From: CAVZYN01 sp963779515
Lineage (GTDB): Bacteria; Pseudomonadota; Alphaproteobacteria; Rhizobiales; Hyphomicrobiaceae
Reading direction: 5' to 3'
Assembly (NCBI GenBank): GCA_963779515.1
Contig: CAVZYN010000003.1
Span: forward strand, 124,001 to 188,000
Length of the DNA stretch: 64,000 bases
This document shows positions 18,042 through 27,626 of the stretch, in pieces (positions within the stretch are counted from its first letter, which is position 1; every line of letters begins with the position of its first letter). The notes below the pieces were generated by a model. The model was not told where the DNA came from. It saw nothing but the letters and a program-made list of their open reading frames with translations, and made no database searches. A program made the translations under genes and the position numbers.

Positions 18042-18488
18042 ATGCCCACCCAATCGAACGCAACCGCATTGAAGCCTGCACGCCGTAACTCATGGCCCGC
18101 GATGCGTCGTGGCTGGGCGCAGACGTGCCCCGCCTGCGGATCAGCAAAGCTGTTCGGCGCCTACTTGAAGAATGTCGATGCCTGCGCGTCGTGCGGCGAA
18201 GCGCTGCATCATCATCGCGCCGATGACGCGCCACCCTATTTCACGATGTTCATTGTCGGCCATGTCGTCATCGGCGGTTTGCTGATGGTCGAACGGCGAT
18301 ACGCACCGGACGTTTGGGTGCACCTCGCGATCTGGCTGCCATTGACCGTCGCCATGTCACTCTGGCTCCTGCCGCGGATCAAGGGCGCGCTGATCGGCTT
18401 GCAGTGGGCGCTGCGCATGCATGGCTTCGATGCGAGCAGTCCCGATCCGGCGGCGCCGGGCACGCATCCGGCGCTGAAAAATGACTGA
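18042..18488 (+). CDS. DUF983 family membrane protein
   Basis: A 148-residue protein with an N-terminal zinc-ribbon-like motif (CPACGSAKLF and CASCGEALHHHRADDAPPYF) followed by two hydrophobic helices, MFIVGHVVIGGLLMV and LAIWLPLTVAMSLWLL. This is the architecture of DUF983, a family of unknown function often near cytochrome oxidase or NUDIX genes. Its last codons overlap the start of the NUDIX gene by eight bases, so the two are translationally coupled. Confidence 0.85.
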   Translation: MPTQSNATALKPARRNSWPAMRRGWAQTCPACGSAKLFGAYLKNVDACASCGEALHHHRADDAPPYFTMFIVGHVVIGGLLMVERRYAPDVWVHLAIWLPLTVAMSLWLLPRIKGALIGLQWALRMHGFDASSPDPAAPGTHPALKND

Positions 18489-19233
18489 CGCATCGTCCCC
18501 GGGATCAGGCGCGCCCAAGCCTGACGAAAAGGTTCTGAGACCGCGTGACGCCGCGACCCTGATCATCGTCGACCGCACCGGTCACGAACCGCGTATTTTG
18601 CTTGGCAAACGGCGCATGGACGTGGCCTTCATGGCGGGCAAGTACGTGTTCCCGGGCGGCCGCGTCGATCGCAGCGATCATGCGGTGGCAGTGGCCGACG
18701 AATTGCCTAAGATCGAAGTTGAGAAACTGCTGGTCCAGATGAAAGGGGCGGTGAGCACGAGCCGCGCCCGCGCGCTGGCACTGGCCGCTGTCCGCGAGAC
18801 CTTCGAGGAAGCAGGACTGATTATCGGCAAACCGGTGGCCGCGGCGGAAAAGCCCGCCAGCGGACCTTGGGCCGGATTCTTCGCCGAAGGCTACGCGCCC
18901 GCGCTGGCAGGGCTCACGTTCTTCGCACGCGCCATCACGCCGCCAGGCCGGTCACGGCGCTTTGACGCCCGGTTCTTTGCCATCGACGCCTCCGCGATCG
19001 CCAAGCGCATCGACATCACCGACGGCGAACTCTCGGCGCTCGATTGGATGAGCATTGAAGCCGCGCGAAACCTTGATATTCCCAACATTACGCGCGTCGT
19101 GCTCGAGGATCTGGGGGATCGGCTGGCAGCGGGCGAAACCGCGTGGCAAACGCTACCGGCAGCCTTTTATCACAATCGAAATGGAAGTTTCCGTCGCGAC
19201 CTGATCAGCCCCCAATCGCGGCTTGACACATGA
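18481..19233 (+). CDS. NUDIX hydrolase
   Basis: A 250-residue NUDIX-fold protein. The core of the Nudix box is visible as LALAAVRETFEEAGLIIG with the catalytic Glu residues; the preceding GKYVFPGGRVDRSD supplies the PGG element. The long insertion between these two parts is usual for the larger NUDT19-like bacterial members, which cleave CoA-type or nucleoside diphosphate substrates. Overlaps the DUF983 gene upstream. Confidence 0.85.
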   Translation: MTDASSPGSGAPKPDEKVLRPRDAATLIIVDRTGHEPRILLGKRRMDVAFMAGKYVFPGGRVDRSDHAVAVADELPKIEVEKLLVQMKGAVSTSRARALALAAVRETFEEAGLIIGKPVAAAEKPASGPWAGFFAEGYAPALAGLTFFARAITPPGRSRRFDARFFAIDASAIAKRIDITDGELSALDWMSIEAARNLDIPNITRVVLEDLGDRLAAGETAWQTLPAAFYHNRNGSFRRDLISPQSRLDT

Positions 19234-19286
19234 GGTTCAGCGGCTAGATTGCCGCCAAATCCATCGAAAACCGAAATGAGCCGACC

Positions 19287-19454
19287 ATGGCCAAACCAGC
19301 CACGCAAAAAATCAAGCTGTTGAGCACTGCCGGCACGGGCGTGTTCTACGTCACCAAGAAAAATCCGCGTACCAGCACCGAGAAGATCGTCGTCAAGAAG
19401 TACGACCGCGTTGCGCGCAAGCACGTTGAATTCAAAGAAACAAAGATAAAGTAG
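19287..19454 (+). CDS. rpmG: 50S ribosomal protein L33
   Basis: A 55-residue basic protein beginning MAKPATQKIKLLSTAGTGVF and ending KYDRVARKHVEFKETKIK, the full L33 sequence. It lacks the CxxC zinc pairs, so it is the zinc-independent form common in alphaproteobacteria. It is too short for most ORF screens. It sits alone after the NUDIX gene. Confidence 0.95.
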   Translation: MAKPATQKIKLLSTAGTGVFYVTKKNPRTSTEKIVVKKYDRVARKHVEFKETKIK

Positions 19455-20060
19455 CGGCTGCGCTGCGCGAACCGCGCCGCGTCCCGCATGTCTTGATTTG
19501 TGCGCACTGGCTGAGAAGAGTTGGCCGGGTTCGTGACACCATCGACAGCGGGGTAGAAGTCCGAGCTGCCACGAACACCGGCCGGCCGAACGGGGACCAA
19601 AGAGGGCGTTGGTCATCCATCCAGCGTCCGACCGTCCAACTGCGGCATCACTTAAGAGGAGGCCACTCCAAAGCCGCTCAGGACGATCAGGCCTCACAAG
19701 GCTCAGGATTATGCGGCGGCCCTGAACCTCGTAAGGATCCAAATCACTTCGAAGGCAGGCCAGCCTGTCGGGTTACCGCACCCAATCGACCGCTTTTCCC
19801 TGCTCTTCAGCCTCTTATGTGCCCAAAGAAGCACAATAACGTGAGACTTGGCAATGGAATTTTAGAGCACCGGTCAATCGACCCGAAAACGCACCCGTCG
19901 CTTCTTAGCGCTTGAGATTTCTAGGGTTTTCGATCGTTCGACTACGCATGATCGAAGCTTGTGCGACCCCCGCAAAGTAGATTTCTATCCACAAAAAGCT
20001 GCTCCGGCGGCTTTTTGCATGATGAAAAATCGCGAATTGAATCAGATTATTGAATGGCGA
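19455..20060. other. 606-base intergenic region without a supported gene
   Basis: Open frames of 60-190 codons occur here on both strands, but none has recognisable domains, a clear ribosome-binding site or typical codon use. The only structure I can support is the terminator-like hairpin at 19993-20016. Confidence 0.6.
19993..20016. terminator. Bidirectional rho-independent terminator
   Basis: AAAAAGC and GCTTTTT arms extend through a GC-rich inner stem (ten paired positions with one G-T wobble) and a 4-base loop. The A-tract and T-tract on the two sides let it work on both strands. It lies 44 bases after the pleD stop codon (minus strand). Confidence 0.7.
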
Positions 20061-21434
20061 CTATGCCGCGTCTGCAACGACCCGGTTCCGGCCTTCACGC
20101 TTTGCGGCGTATAACGCCTGATCGGCTCTCTTGAACAACGTTTCTGGCGTATCGTTGGGACCCTCGAGCGTGGCCAAACCGACGCTCGCCGTCACCCGCA
20201 GATGCGTCGACGAGTTGATCTGGAACGGCTCCGCCGCGATGCAGGCGCGCAGCCGCTCGCCGACCTGATAGGCCCGCGCGATCTCGGTATCCGGCATGAT
20301 GATAATGAATTCTTCGCCACCGAGACGGCACGCGAGATCGATGCCGCGCGTGTTGCGCCGGAAGCGCGCCGCGAATTCGCGCAGGACCGTGTCGCCGGCA
20401 TCGTGACCGTGCGTGTCGTTGACCTTTTTGAAGAAGTCGATGTCGGCGACGAGCACCGAGAGTGCGCGTCCGCCGGTTCGTGCCTGCTCAACCAGCGTCT
20501 TCAGGTGAGTTTCCATATAGCGGCGATTGTGCAGGCCCGTGAGCGCGTCGGTGATGGCCATCTCGACGCTCTCTTCGAGATGGTTGCGCAAATAGTCGGA
20601 ATGCCGCTTGCGCTTGATTTGCGTGCGCACGCGCGCCTGGATTTCGTTGCTGTCGATCGGTCGCATCAGGTAGTCGTTGACGCCGAGATCCATGCCGCGC
20701 AACAGGCGCGCTTCATCGCCCGGCTCGACGAGAATGATGATCGGCAGATGGCGGACTCGCTCGATCTGGCGCACTTGCGAGCACAGCCGGAGACCATCGG
20801 CATTCGAGAGGCCGAGGCTGACGATTAGAAGATCGAACGACTTGCCCGAAAGCTTCATCAACGCCGATTGCGAGTTGCCGTCGACAACGCAGCGATGCGA
20901 GGCCGAAAGCGCATCGGAAATACGCTGGCCCGAGCGCGGATGGTCATCGACGATGAGAATCCGGCCGTTTTCGCCGGCCGATGCCATGGCCGCCGGGCTC
21001 GCCGGTCCACTGATGCCCATCTGCTGGGTCGAGGCGGCGCGCATCACCATTTCGTCGGTCAATACTTTGAGACGCGCGAGATTTTTCACGCGCGTGATCA
21101 ACGCGACGTCGTCGACAGGCTTGGTCAGGAAGTCGTCCGCGCCCGCGCGCAGGCCCTGCACCTTGTCCGATGGCTGGTCGAGCGCGGTGACCATGATCAC
21201 CGGCACATGCTGTGATTTGGGATCGCTCTTGATCCGGCGGCAGACTTCGAATCCGTCCATGCCAGGCATCATCACGTCGAGCAAGACGACATCGACGCGC
21301 TCGCGCGCCATGATGTCGAGCGCTTCGAGCCCGTTGTATGCGGTCAAGACCTCGAAGTACTCCGCCGAGAGGCGTGCTTCGAGCAGCTTGACGTTCGCGA
21401 GGATGTCGTCGACGACAAGGACGCGGGCGGTCAT
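20061..21434 (-). CDS. pleD: PleD-type response regulator: two receiver domains and a GGDEF diguanylate cyclase
   Basis: A 457-residue protein. Receiver domain 1 (about residues 1-125) has the phosphoacceptor Asp in VDVVLLDVMMPGMDGFEV. A second receiver-like domain (about 155-280) begins RILIVDDHPRSGQ but lacks the standard LLDxxMP site, as in PleD. The GGDEF domain (about 290-457) has active site LACRLGGEEFIIIMPDT, so it should make c-di-GMP; there is an upstream RxxD-like inhibitory site candidate only by family knowledge. In Caulobacter PleD drives the swarmer-to-stalked change and is regulated by DivJ/PleC and DivK; divK lies immediately upstream here. Confidence 0.93.
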   Translation of the reverse strand: MTARVLVVDDILANVKLLEARLSAEYFEVLTAYNGLEALDIMARERVDVVLLDVMMPGMDGFEVCRRIKSDPKSQHVPVIMVTALDQPSDKVQGLRAGADDFLTKPVDDVALITRVKNLARLKVLTDEMVMRAASTQQMGISGPASPAAMASAGENGRILIVDDHPRSGQRISDALSASHRCVVDGNSQSALMKLSGKSFDLLIVSLGLSNADGLRLCSQVRQIERVRHLPIIILVEPGDEARLLRGMDLGVNDYLMRPIDSNEIQARVRTQIKRKRHSDYLRNHLEESVEMAITDALTGLHNRRYMETHLKTLVEQARTGGRALSVLVADIDFFKKVNDTHGHDAGDTVLREFAARFRRNTRGIDLACRLGGEEFIIIMPDTEIARAYQVGERLRACIAAEPFQINSSTHLRVTASVGLATLEGPNDTPETLFKRADQALYAAKREGRNRVVADAA

Positions 21435-21467
21435 GGGTTACCTATGGAGCGGACGGCGGACGCCGGT

Positions 21468-21896
21468 TCAAGCGGGCCCGATGAACCGGCGGATGGTTTC
21501 GATGAAAGACGCAATGGAGATCGGTTTGGAGATGTAGGCTTCGCAGCCGCCTTGGCGGATCCGGTCCTCATCGCCCTTCATGGCGAAAGCTGTCACGGCA
21601 ATGACCGGGATCGACGCGAGTTCGTCGTCGTCCTTCAGCCATTTCGTCACCTCGAGGCCAGAGACCTCGGGCAGCTGGATATCCATTAAAATCAGATCGG
21701 GGCGGTGCTCGCGTGCGATGGTCATCGCGTCGAGACCATTCCGCGTCGCGAGCACACGATAGCCGTGCGCGTCTAGCAGGTCATGGAACAGTTTGAGGTT
21801 CAGTTCGTTGTCTTCGACAATCAATACGGTGCGCCCGCGCGACGCCTCCGCAGGCCCCCGCGCCGTTCCAGTCTTGATCGCTTCGTGATACGTCAT
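21468..21896 (-). CDS. divK: Single-domain response regulator, cell-cycle type
   Basis: A 142-residue protein that is essentially one receiver domain. The conserved sequence VLIVEDNELNLKLFHDLLDA, the phosphoacceptor region LILMDIQLPEVSGLEVTKWL and RIRQGGCEAYISKPI are characteristic of DivK. The ATG at 21896 leaves an N-terminal extension of about 20 residues relative to the shortest DivK proteins. It precedes pleD by 33 bases in the usual divK-pleD operon. Confidence 0.93.
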   Translation of the reverse strand: MTYHEAIKTGTARGPAEASRGRTVLIVEDNELNLKLFHDLLDAHGYRVLATRNGLDAMTIAREHRPDLILMDIQLPEVSGLEVTKWLKDDDELASIPVIAVTAFAMKGDEDRIRQGGCEAYISKPISIASFIETIRRFIGPA

Positions 21897-22046
21897 GTGC
21901 GAGCCGGCAGCCCAAATTCCCCACAGAAGCCCGGCGTCTCCGCGCAGACTTCCCCCTCCGGCGAGTGTGCGCAATAAGCGTTAACCGACAATTTAAGCTC
22001 GCCCGATGAGACGACATTTGGCGCACGTGATGATGGTGGAGGATCC

Positions 22047-22358
22047 ATGAACTGGCTGAAGCCGACGAAAGAGCGCCTCGACGCCGAGCGCGCGGAGACG
22101 ATTGCGGCGGAGGGACTGGCGTTTCTGGCCGAGGACCCGTCCCGGCTGGTGCGGTTCATGCGCGATACCGGCATCGGGCCGGACGAGCTTCGCGCCGCCG
22201 CCGGCAGCCGCGACACCGCGATCGCGGTCCTGGAGCACCTGCTCTCGGACGAAAGCATGCTGCTGGTGTTTACGTCTGAGAAAGGATTGCAGCCGGAGAT
22301 CGCCGCGCGCGCTCTACAACTCTTGCAAGGTCCCGGCTTCGATCGCGGCTCGTCCTGA
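22047..22358 (+). CDS. DUF3572 family protein
   Basis: A 103-residue soluble, mostly helical protein: ETIAAEGLAFLAEDPSRLVR, then FMRDTGIGPDELRAAAG and the closing VLEHLLSDESMLLVF. This matches DUF3572, which is found divergent from divK in many Hyphomicrobiales. Function unknown. The position supports the host assignment. Confidence 0.85.
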   Translation: MNWLKPTKERLDAERAETIAAEGLAFLAEDPSRLVRFMRDTGIGPDELRAAAGSRDTAIAVLEHLLSDESMLLVFTSEKGLQPEIAARALQLLQGPGFDRGSS

Positions 22359-22494
22359 CGCGGTTGCCGATGCGATTACCGATCTGTTTGATTGCAATGA
22401 GCGAATAGCGGACGCCATACAACGCATGCCGCAGGCGCGCACGACCTGTTAATGTCGGCCAAAAAGCGGACGCAACGTTTTTGAGGGGACGACC

Positions 22495-23658
22495 ATGTAC
22501 ACACCATCCGGCGTGAAAACGAGCAGCGCGTTTCCGATCCCCGAGAAGATGAAGGCCTGGGTGCTCGGCGGCGTCGGCGAGTTGAAGTATGTCGACAAGG
22601 CGGTGCCCGTGCCCGCCCGCGCCGAAGTGCTGGTGCGGATTGACGCTGTCGCAATATGTGCGACCGACCTCGACGTCATCTATGAGGGCCCGCCGGCGAT
22701 CATCGAGGGCGGCCCGCCCTACAACAAGAATTTCACGCCGGGGCATGAGTACATGGGCACCGTCGTGGCGTTGGGTCCAGGCGTGGACGAGTTCAATATT
22801 GGCGATCGCATCACCGTCGAGATCCATGCCGGTTGCGGCCAGTGCAAGCGCTGCCGCCAGGGCATGTACACGTCTTGCCTGAACTACGGTCTCAACTACG
22901 GCGATGTGAACAAAGGCCATCGCGCCAATGGTTTCACCACCGACGGCGGTTTCTGCGAGTACCAGGTCAACAACATCAACACGATGATCAAGATCGCCGG
23001 CGACATGTCGGATGAAGAGGCAACGCTCGTTGTGACGGCGGGCACCGCCATGTACGGCCTGACGGAACTCGGCGGGCTCGTGGCTGGCGAGAGCGTGGTG
23101 GTGACGGGACCGGGGCCGATCGGGCTGCTCGGCGTCGCGGTCGCCAAGGCGCTCGGTGCGAACCCTGTGATTTTGACCGGCACGCGCGACAGCCGCCTCG
23201 AAATCGGAAAGAAACTCGGCGCGGATTTCGTCATCAACGTGCGCAACGAAGATCCCGTGAAGCGCGTGCGCGAGATCAACGGCGGCAAGGGCGTCGACTA
23301 CGTGCTCGAATGTTCAGCGGCGGCCAACGCCATCAACGAGGCCGTTCGCATGGTCAACCGTGGCGGCAAGGTGTGTCTCGCCGCGTTCCCGCATGGCGAG
23401 ACACCGGTCGATGTCGCCCACATCGTCAGGAACAACATCTATCTCTACGGCATCCGCGGCGAGGGCCGGAGCGCGACCCACCGCGCCGAAGCCTTTATGC
23501 GCCAGAAGCGGTTCGATGCGCGGCTGATCCACACGCACACGTTCGCGCTCGAAGATCTGCCGACCGCGATCCGTTACGCCAAGGACCGCGTCGACGACGC
23601 GATCAAGGTGGTGGTGAAGGCACGGCACACGGCGGCGAAGAAGGCGGCAGCGGAGTAG
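22495..23658 (+). CDS. Zinc-dependent alcohol dehydrogenase family protein (MDR)
   Basis: A 387-residue medium-chain dehydrogenase. The catalytic zinc site (CATDLDVIYEGP and GHEYMGTVVALG), the structural zinc site CGQCKRCRQGMYTSC and the Rossmann motif VVVTGPGPIGLLGVAVAKAL are all visible. It resembles threonine/sorbitol-dehydrogenase-like enzymes; the substrate is unknown. It is preceded by a 136-base gap and has a GAGGGGACG ribosome-binding site just before the ATG. Confidence 0.88.
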   Translation: MYTPSGVKTSSAFPIPEKMKAWVLGGVGELKYVDKAVPVPARAEVLVRIDAVAICATDLDVIYEGPPAIIEGGPPYNKNFTPGHEYMGTVVALGPGVDEFNIGDRITVEIHAGCGQCKRCRQGMYTSCLNYGLNYGDVNKGHRANGFTTDGGFCEYQVNNINTMIKIAGDMSDEEATLVVTAGTAMYGLTELGGLVAGESVVVTGPGPIGLLGVAVAKALGANPVILTGTRDSRLEIGKKLGADFVINVRNEDPVKRVREINGGKGVDYVLECSAAANAINEAVRMVNRGGKVCLAAFPHGETPVDVAHIVRNNIYLYGIRGEGRSATHRAEAFMRQKRFDARLIHTHTFALEDLPTAIRYAKDRVDDAIKVVVKARHTAAKKAAAE

Positions 23659-23907
23659 GGTGCTGAGTCCGGGTCGTCGCGGTGACGCAATGTGACGCGA
23701 TTCAGCGCGCCGAATTGGACGAATTGGCGATGGGCTAACACATGGCTTGCGATGGGCTCCCCGATTTCGGAAAACGGCAAGGAAAACGGCGACCGTTTCC
23801 GATCGCGGCCCGTGGCTCGACACGCGTCATGATCGAAGCGGTCCCTGTCTGCGCATTCGCCCACTTCCCCTGCACAGCTTGATATGAGGCGGGTTTGATC
23901 GTCCGAT

Positions 23908-23943
23908 CCGCCTCACCCTGAGCGTGTCGAAGGGCGAGCGGCC
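23908..23943. repeat. REP-like element, second copy
   Basis: CCGCCTCACCCTGAGC followed by GTGTCGAAGGGCGAGCGGCC. It is the inverse of the right arm of the palindrome at 2714-2803 with a single changed base in the core. It abuts the decayed oxidoreductase gene. Confidence 0.6.
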
Positions 23944-24540
23944 ACGGTCTTGCCGGAGGCGAGCACCAAGACGACGCAGCATCCGGGCCGACCTGGCTCG
24001 AGAGTTCGCATGCGCTCTTTGGCCTCTTCGAATGGAAAGAGCTTGTCGGTCACCGGCCTGTGTTGCCGCTATCGAGACGCGCGCGGATGTCTGGAGAGCT
24101 GACGTCCGTCCGGTCGTCACACAGGAAAGAGTCCCCAATGCCACGCTTCCTGGAGACGCGCATGATCTTGCGGCTCAGGACTCCGAATACGGCCTTCATG
24201 ACAAAGTTCATGCCGCGCTTGCGAGCGAAGGCTACATCCGGTGGCCCGATGTGCAGACTATGGTGCTCTTCGGCTTCAGATCCGCAGCCGACTTTTCAAG
24301 CGCATCAGCTCTGACAGTGCCGAGCCCTGCATCGTAGTCGCGGAGCACGTCCTCGAATTCCTGCTTTTTATAGTCGACAACATCGTCCGCGCCGAGGCTG
24401 TCGGACCAGAGCGACATTTGCCGGTGCTGGTGGACGTCCCCACCTTTGCGCCAAGGTGCTTGGCCAACTGAAATGCGAATTCGTGCCGATCCCGACGGGG
24501 CCGCCGGTATGAACAGTTTTTGACCGACTGGCCAGTTCGC
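23941..24540 (-). pseudogene. Decayed NAD(P)-dependent alcohol dehydrogenase / quinone oxidoreductase
   Basis: Pieces of one medium-chain dehydrogenase are read in changing minus-strand frames. From N- to C-terminus they are LAKHLGAKVGTSTSTG, then SLGADDVVDYKKQEFEDVLR with DYDAGLGTVRADALEKSA after it, then RGMNFVMKAVFGVLSRKIMR, then VTDKLFPFEEAKERM. The order is that of the family's coenzyme and C-terminal regions, but at least two frameshifts and stops separate them and the catalytic N-terminal domain is missing. No functional product is expected. Confidence 0.7.
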
Positions 24541-24888
24541 TCCTACAGTGCTTGGGACGATGTCAATCCGACCATCGGGATCCGACGCGGCGGATCGCGA
24601 AGGAAGGCTACGACAGATGCGCCGCAGATCGCGCGCTGAGCCGCGGGCGGCTCGAAATGCGGGGACGTTTACTCAATTCGGCACGCCGCTCGTCGATGGC
24701 ATCGAGGACAGTTCCGCACTCGACGCCGCGGCGCATCGGGCTCACCATCGAGCGGAAACTGGCCCCGTTTTTCCAGAGGTTCCCTAAGCAGCACATTGGA
24801 ATATGCCCAACGAAGCGGGGGAATGACGTAATAAAGAATTAGCTTAATCGGGGTACGTTGTGAATGCAGGCCTATTCGCGGGTGCAAC
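24541..24888. other. Intergenic region without a supported gene
   Basis: About 350 bases between the decayed dehydrogenase and the DUF805-like gene. Overlapping frames of 60-95 codons exist on the plus strand, but none shows a recognisable domain or codon bias. I see no repeat or RNA signature. Confidence 0.5.
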
Positions 24889-25509
24889 ATGAGAGATGTA
24901 CGGTCAATTATCAGTGTTACAGGCCGGGCCAGCCGCCGCGAATTCTTGACGACCAATCTGACGATGGTTGTGATCCAGGCGCTCGGCTTGGTGTTTTTGG
25001 TGTTGTTTGGCATCTCCGAAACGGAAGACGTGGCACTTAAAGCCGTGGCATCCACCGGTCTGAAACTCGGAACTGCTGAAACGACCAAGGTGCTGGAATT
25101 TTTAAACCGGATCCAATGGCAATTCAGCGCCCTGATGATCCTGACGCTCTTGCCTCTCATTGCGGTAAGCGCGAGGCGGCTCAACGATCTGGGAAAGTCC
25201 ACCCTTGATTTGGGTTTCTACTTTTTTCCATCCTTCTTGTTGTGGTTTGTCTTTCACCCGGCTTTTGGCACGCCTTCCACCTCTTTTCTGACGCTAATGT
25301 GGGTAGTCAACTCCTTTTGGTTCTGGATAACGTGGTTGTCGGTGTGCGCGTGGTATTATATTGAACTGGGTTGCTTTCCCGGGCGAGGTTGGGATGAGCC
25401 AATGAGCAATCTCGGCTCTGGTTCGAAGACGATTTCATCTGCGCGTGGCAGTGGATCAATGGCGCGCCCGACCTTTGGTAAAGTTGATGCGCTAAAGAGT
25501 AATGCGTGA
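24889..25509 (+). CDS. DUF805-like inner-membrane protein
   Basis: A 206-residue protein with about four hydrophobic helices. GRASRREFLTTNLTMVVIQA at the start and AVSARRLNDLGKSTLDLGFY in the middle match the conserved loops of DUF805 membrane proteins (family function unknown). Its base composition is lower in GC than the surrounding genes, which together with the adjacent pseudogene suggests a region of turnover. Family assignment moderate. Confidence 0.65.
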   Translation: MRDVRSIISVTGRASRREFLTTNLTMVVIQALGLVFLVLFGISETEDVALKAVASTGLKLGTAETTKVLEFLNRIQWQFSALMILTLLPLIAVSARRLNDLGKSTLDLGFYFFPSFLLWFVFHPAFGTPSTSFLTLMWVVNSFWFWITWLSVCAWYYIELGCFPGRGWDEPMSNLGSGSKTISSARGSGSMARPTFGKVDALKSNA

Positions 25510-25612
25510 CTAATTCATACCACCAGAACCTGCCGTGATGCTCTGGTGAGGGAAATATCGGGACAGCTCCCATTTGAATCGTAAATCGCGGAAACCGCCC
25601 CTTTTTCCCCAG

Positions 25613-27463
25613 TCACGAAACGGGTAAAGGTTTTGCCGCCACGGGCTGCGACGCCACTCCGGCATCCACCGCCGCGTCCTCGCCGAACAGCCGCTCGAGC
25701 TCTTCGCTGTTGGCACGCGCCCGCTCCTGCATTTTCTCGACGTCGGTGTAGTGCTTGTAGTCCTCCGTCAGGCGTTTTTCGTCGAACGCCTTGAAGGTGT
25801 CGATGGCGGCGCGGGCGTCTTTTTCGGAGTGGCCGAGGCCGCGCAAGACGACGCGCGTCAAATCCAGCGCCGAGAGAAACGTCTCGCGCCGGATCACGGT
25901 GACGCCGAGATCCATCAGCCGGTGCACATGGATGCGGTCGCGTGCGCGCGCATAGATCGGCAGATCCGGAAAATGCCGCCGCACCATCTCGGCGGTCGCG
26001 AGCGAGGCCTCGATCTCGTCGATGGCGAGCACGAAGGCGCGCGCCTTGCCGGCCTGCGCCGCTTCGAGAATTTCCAGCCGCGCGGCGTCGCCATAGTAGG
26101 CTTTTGAGCCGAACTTCTTGACGAAATCCACCTGCTTCGGGCTGATATCGAGCGCCGTGAACGGGATGCGCTTGGCGCGCATGACACGCGCGACGATCTG
26201 GCCGAACCGCCCGAAACCCGCGATGATCACGTGGCCACTTTCCTCGGGCGGCGCGTCGAACGCCCGCACCGGTTCGGCCGCGGACTTCGGCGTCAGATAC
26301 CGCTCCAGCGCCAGCAAGCCGGGCGTCAGCGCCATCGAAAGCGTGACGACGACGGTCAGCAGGGCGGCGCGGGGATCGGAGAGCACGCCCGCCGTAATGC
26401 CGGCGGCGAACAGCACGAAGGCGAACTCGCCGCCCTGCGAGATCGTCAGCGCCATGCGCCGCGCGGGGCGGTCGTCGAGGCCCTGCCAGCGGCCGACGGC
26501 ATAGAGCACCACCGACTTCGCCGCGATCAGCGCGAACGTCAGCATCAAAATCTTCAGCGGCTCGCGCGCGAGCAGCTTGAGATCGAGCGACATGCCGACG
26601 GCGGTGAAGAAGAGACCGAGCAGCAAGCCTTCGAACGGCTTGATGTCGGCCTCGATCTCGTGGCGGTAGGCGCTTTCGGCGAGCAGCGCGCCGGCGAGGA
26701 AGGCGCCGAGCGAGGCCGAAAGCCCAGCCTTCTCCATCACCAGCACGACGGCGACGACGGTCAGCAGCGCCGAAGCCGTCATCGCCTCCTTGACCTTGGT
26801 GGCCGCGATCCAGTGCAACACGCTGTCCATCACGAAGCGGCCGATAATGACGACGATGGCGATGGTGCCGAGAATGCGGATGATCTCCGGCAATCCGCCG
26901 AGGGACGCTGATTTCGCCGCTCCCGCGGCGGCAAAGAACGGCGCGAGCGCAATCAGCGGAATAGCGGCGAGGTCCTGAAACAGCAGGATCGCGAAGGCGA
27001 GGCGCCCGTGCCGCGCCGTCAGCTCGCCGTTCTCTTCCAGCATCTGCAGCGCGAACGCGGTCGAGGAAAGCGCCAGCGCAAGGCCGACGAACAACGCCGG
27101 CAGGAACGCCTGCCCGAGCACCAGGGCCGCAAGCGCGATCAGAATGCCGGTGGCCGCGACCTGCATGCCGCCAGCCCCCAGGATCGCCTCGCGCATCGCC
27201 CAAAGTCGCGTTGGCCGCAGTTCGAGCCCGATCAGGAACAGCAGCAGCACAACCCCGAACTCGGCGAAATGCAGCACCTGTTCGGCACTGTCGCTGTCGC
27301 CGATGCCAAGCCCGGCAAAACGGCCAAGGCCAAACGGGCCGATCAGGACACCCGCCAGGAGATAGCCCAACACAGTGCCGATTTTCAGCGCTTTGGCGAG
27401 CGGCGCCGCCAAGGCTGCAGCTGCAAGGAACAGTGCAACCTGGAGCAGAGAGATGTGCTGCAT
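25613..27463 (-). CDS. CPA2-family monovalent cation:proton antiporter with TrkA-N domain (Kef-like)
   Basis: A 616-residue transporter. Residues 1-390 are a CPA2 Na/H-exchanger domain of about 12 helices, including VGMSLDLKLLAREPLK. Residues 400-530 form a TrkA-N/RCK domain opening with the Rossmann motif GHVIIAGFGRFGQIVARVM. The C-terminus is a helical tail. Kef proteins release potassium when glutathione adducts form and so protect against electrophiles; whether this one is glutathione-gated is unknown. It is divergent from rpoE, with about 160 bases between. Confidence 0.88.
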   Translation of the reverse strand: MQHISLLQVALFLAAAALAAPLAKALKIGTVLGYLLAGVLIGPFGLGRFAGLGIGDSDSAEQVLHFAEFGVVLLLFLIGLELRPTRLWAMREAILGAGGMQVAATGILIALAALVLGQAFLPALFVGLALALSSTAFALQMLEENGELTARHGRLAFAILLFQDLAAIPLIALAPFFAAAGAAKSASLGGLPEIIRILGTIAIVVIIGRFVMDSVLHWIAATKVKEAMTASALLTVVAVVLVMEKAGLSASLGAFLAGALLAESAYRHEIEADIKPFEGLLLGLFFTAVGMSLDLKLLAREPLKILMLTFALIAAKSVVLYAVGRWQGLDDRPARRMALTISQGGEFAFVLFAAGITAGVLSDPRAALLTVVVTLSMALTPGLLALERYLTPKSAAEPVRAFDAPPEESGHVIIAGFGRFGQIVARVMRAKRIPFTALDISPKQVDFVKKFGSKAYYGDAARLEILEAAQAGKARAFVLAIDEIEASLATAEMVRRHFPDLPIYARARDRIHVHRLMDLGVTVIRRETFLSALDLTRVVLRGLGHSEKDARAAIDTFKAFDEKRLTEDYKHYTDVEKMQERARANSEELERLFGEDAAVDAGVASQPVAAKPLPVS

Positions 27464-27507
27464 GACGACGGATCACCTAAAATGCTGTTTCGACGCGTGA
27501 ACTGCGA

Positions 27508-27536
27508 TGATCTGGAGCCATCCGATCGCCGTAAAT
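27508..27536 (+). promoter_or_regulatory. Candidate ECF promoter upstream of rpoE
   Basis: TGATCT and GTAAAT separated by 17 bases lie about 90 bases before the preferred rpoE start. The first hexamer resembles the TGATC element used by ChrR-linked sigma factors, which are normally autoregulated. The second element matches less well. Weak by itself. Confidence 0.3.
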
Positions 27537-27626
27537 TGTCTAGGCAGAGATTAGGGATCAGATATGATCAGCGCGACGTTGAGAATGCAGACAGGTAGGT
27601 CTGCCGCCCTTGAACACCCGAGTATC

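Noticed and set aside
19493..19915. A 140-codon frame after rpmG
   Set aside because: No domain, no ribosome-binding site and atypical composition; treated as intergenic.
25515..27476. A 653-codon frame overlapping the Kef-type antiporter
   Set aside because: Same strand, other frame; low-complexity Arg/Ala-rich translation, while the antiporter frame has full domains.
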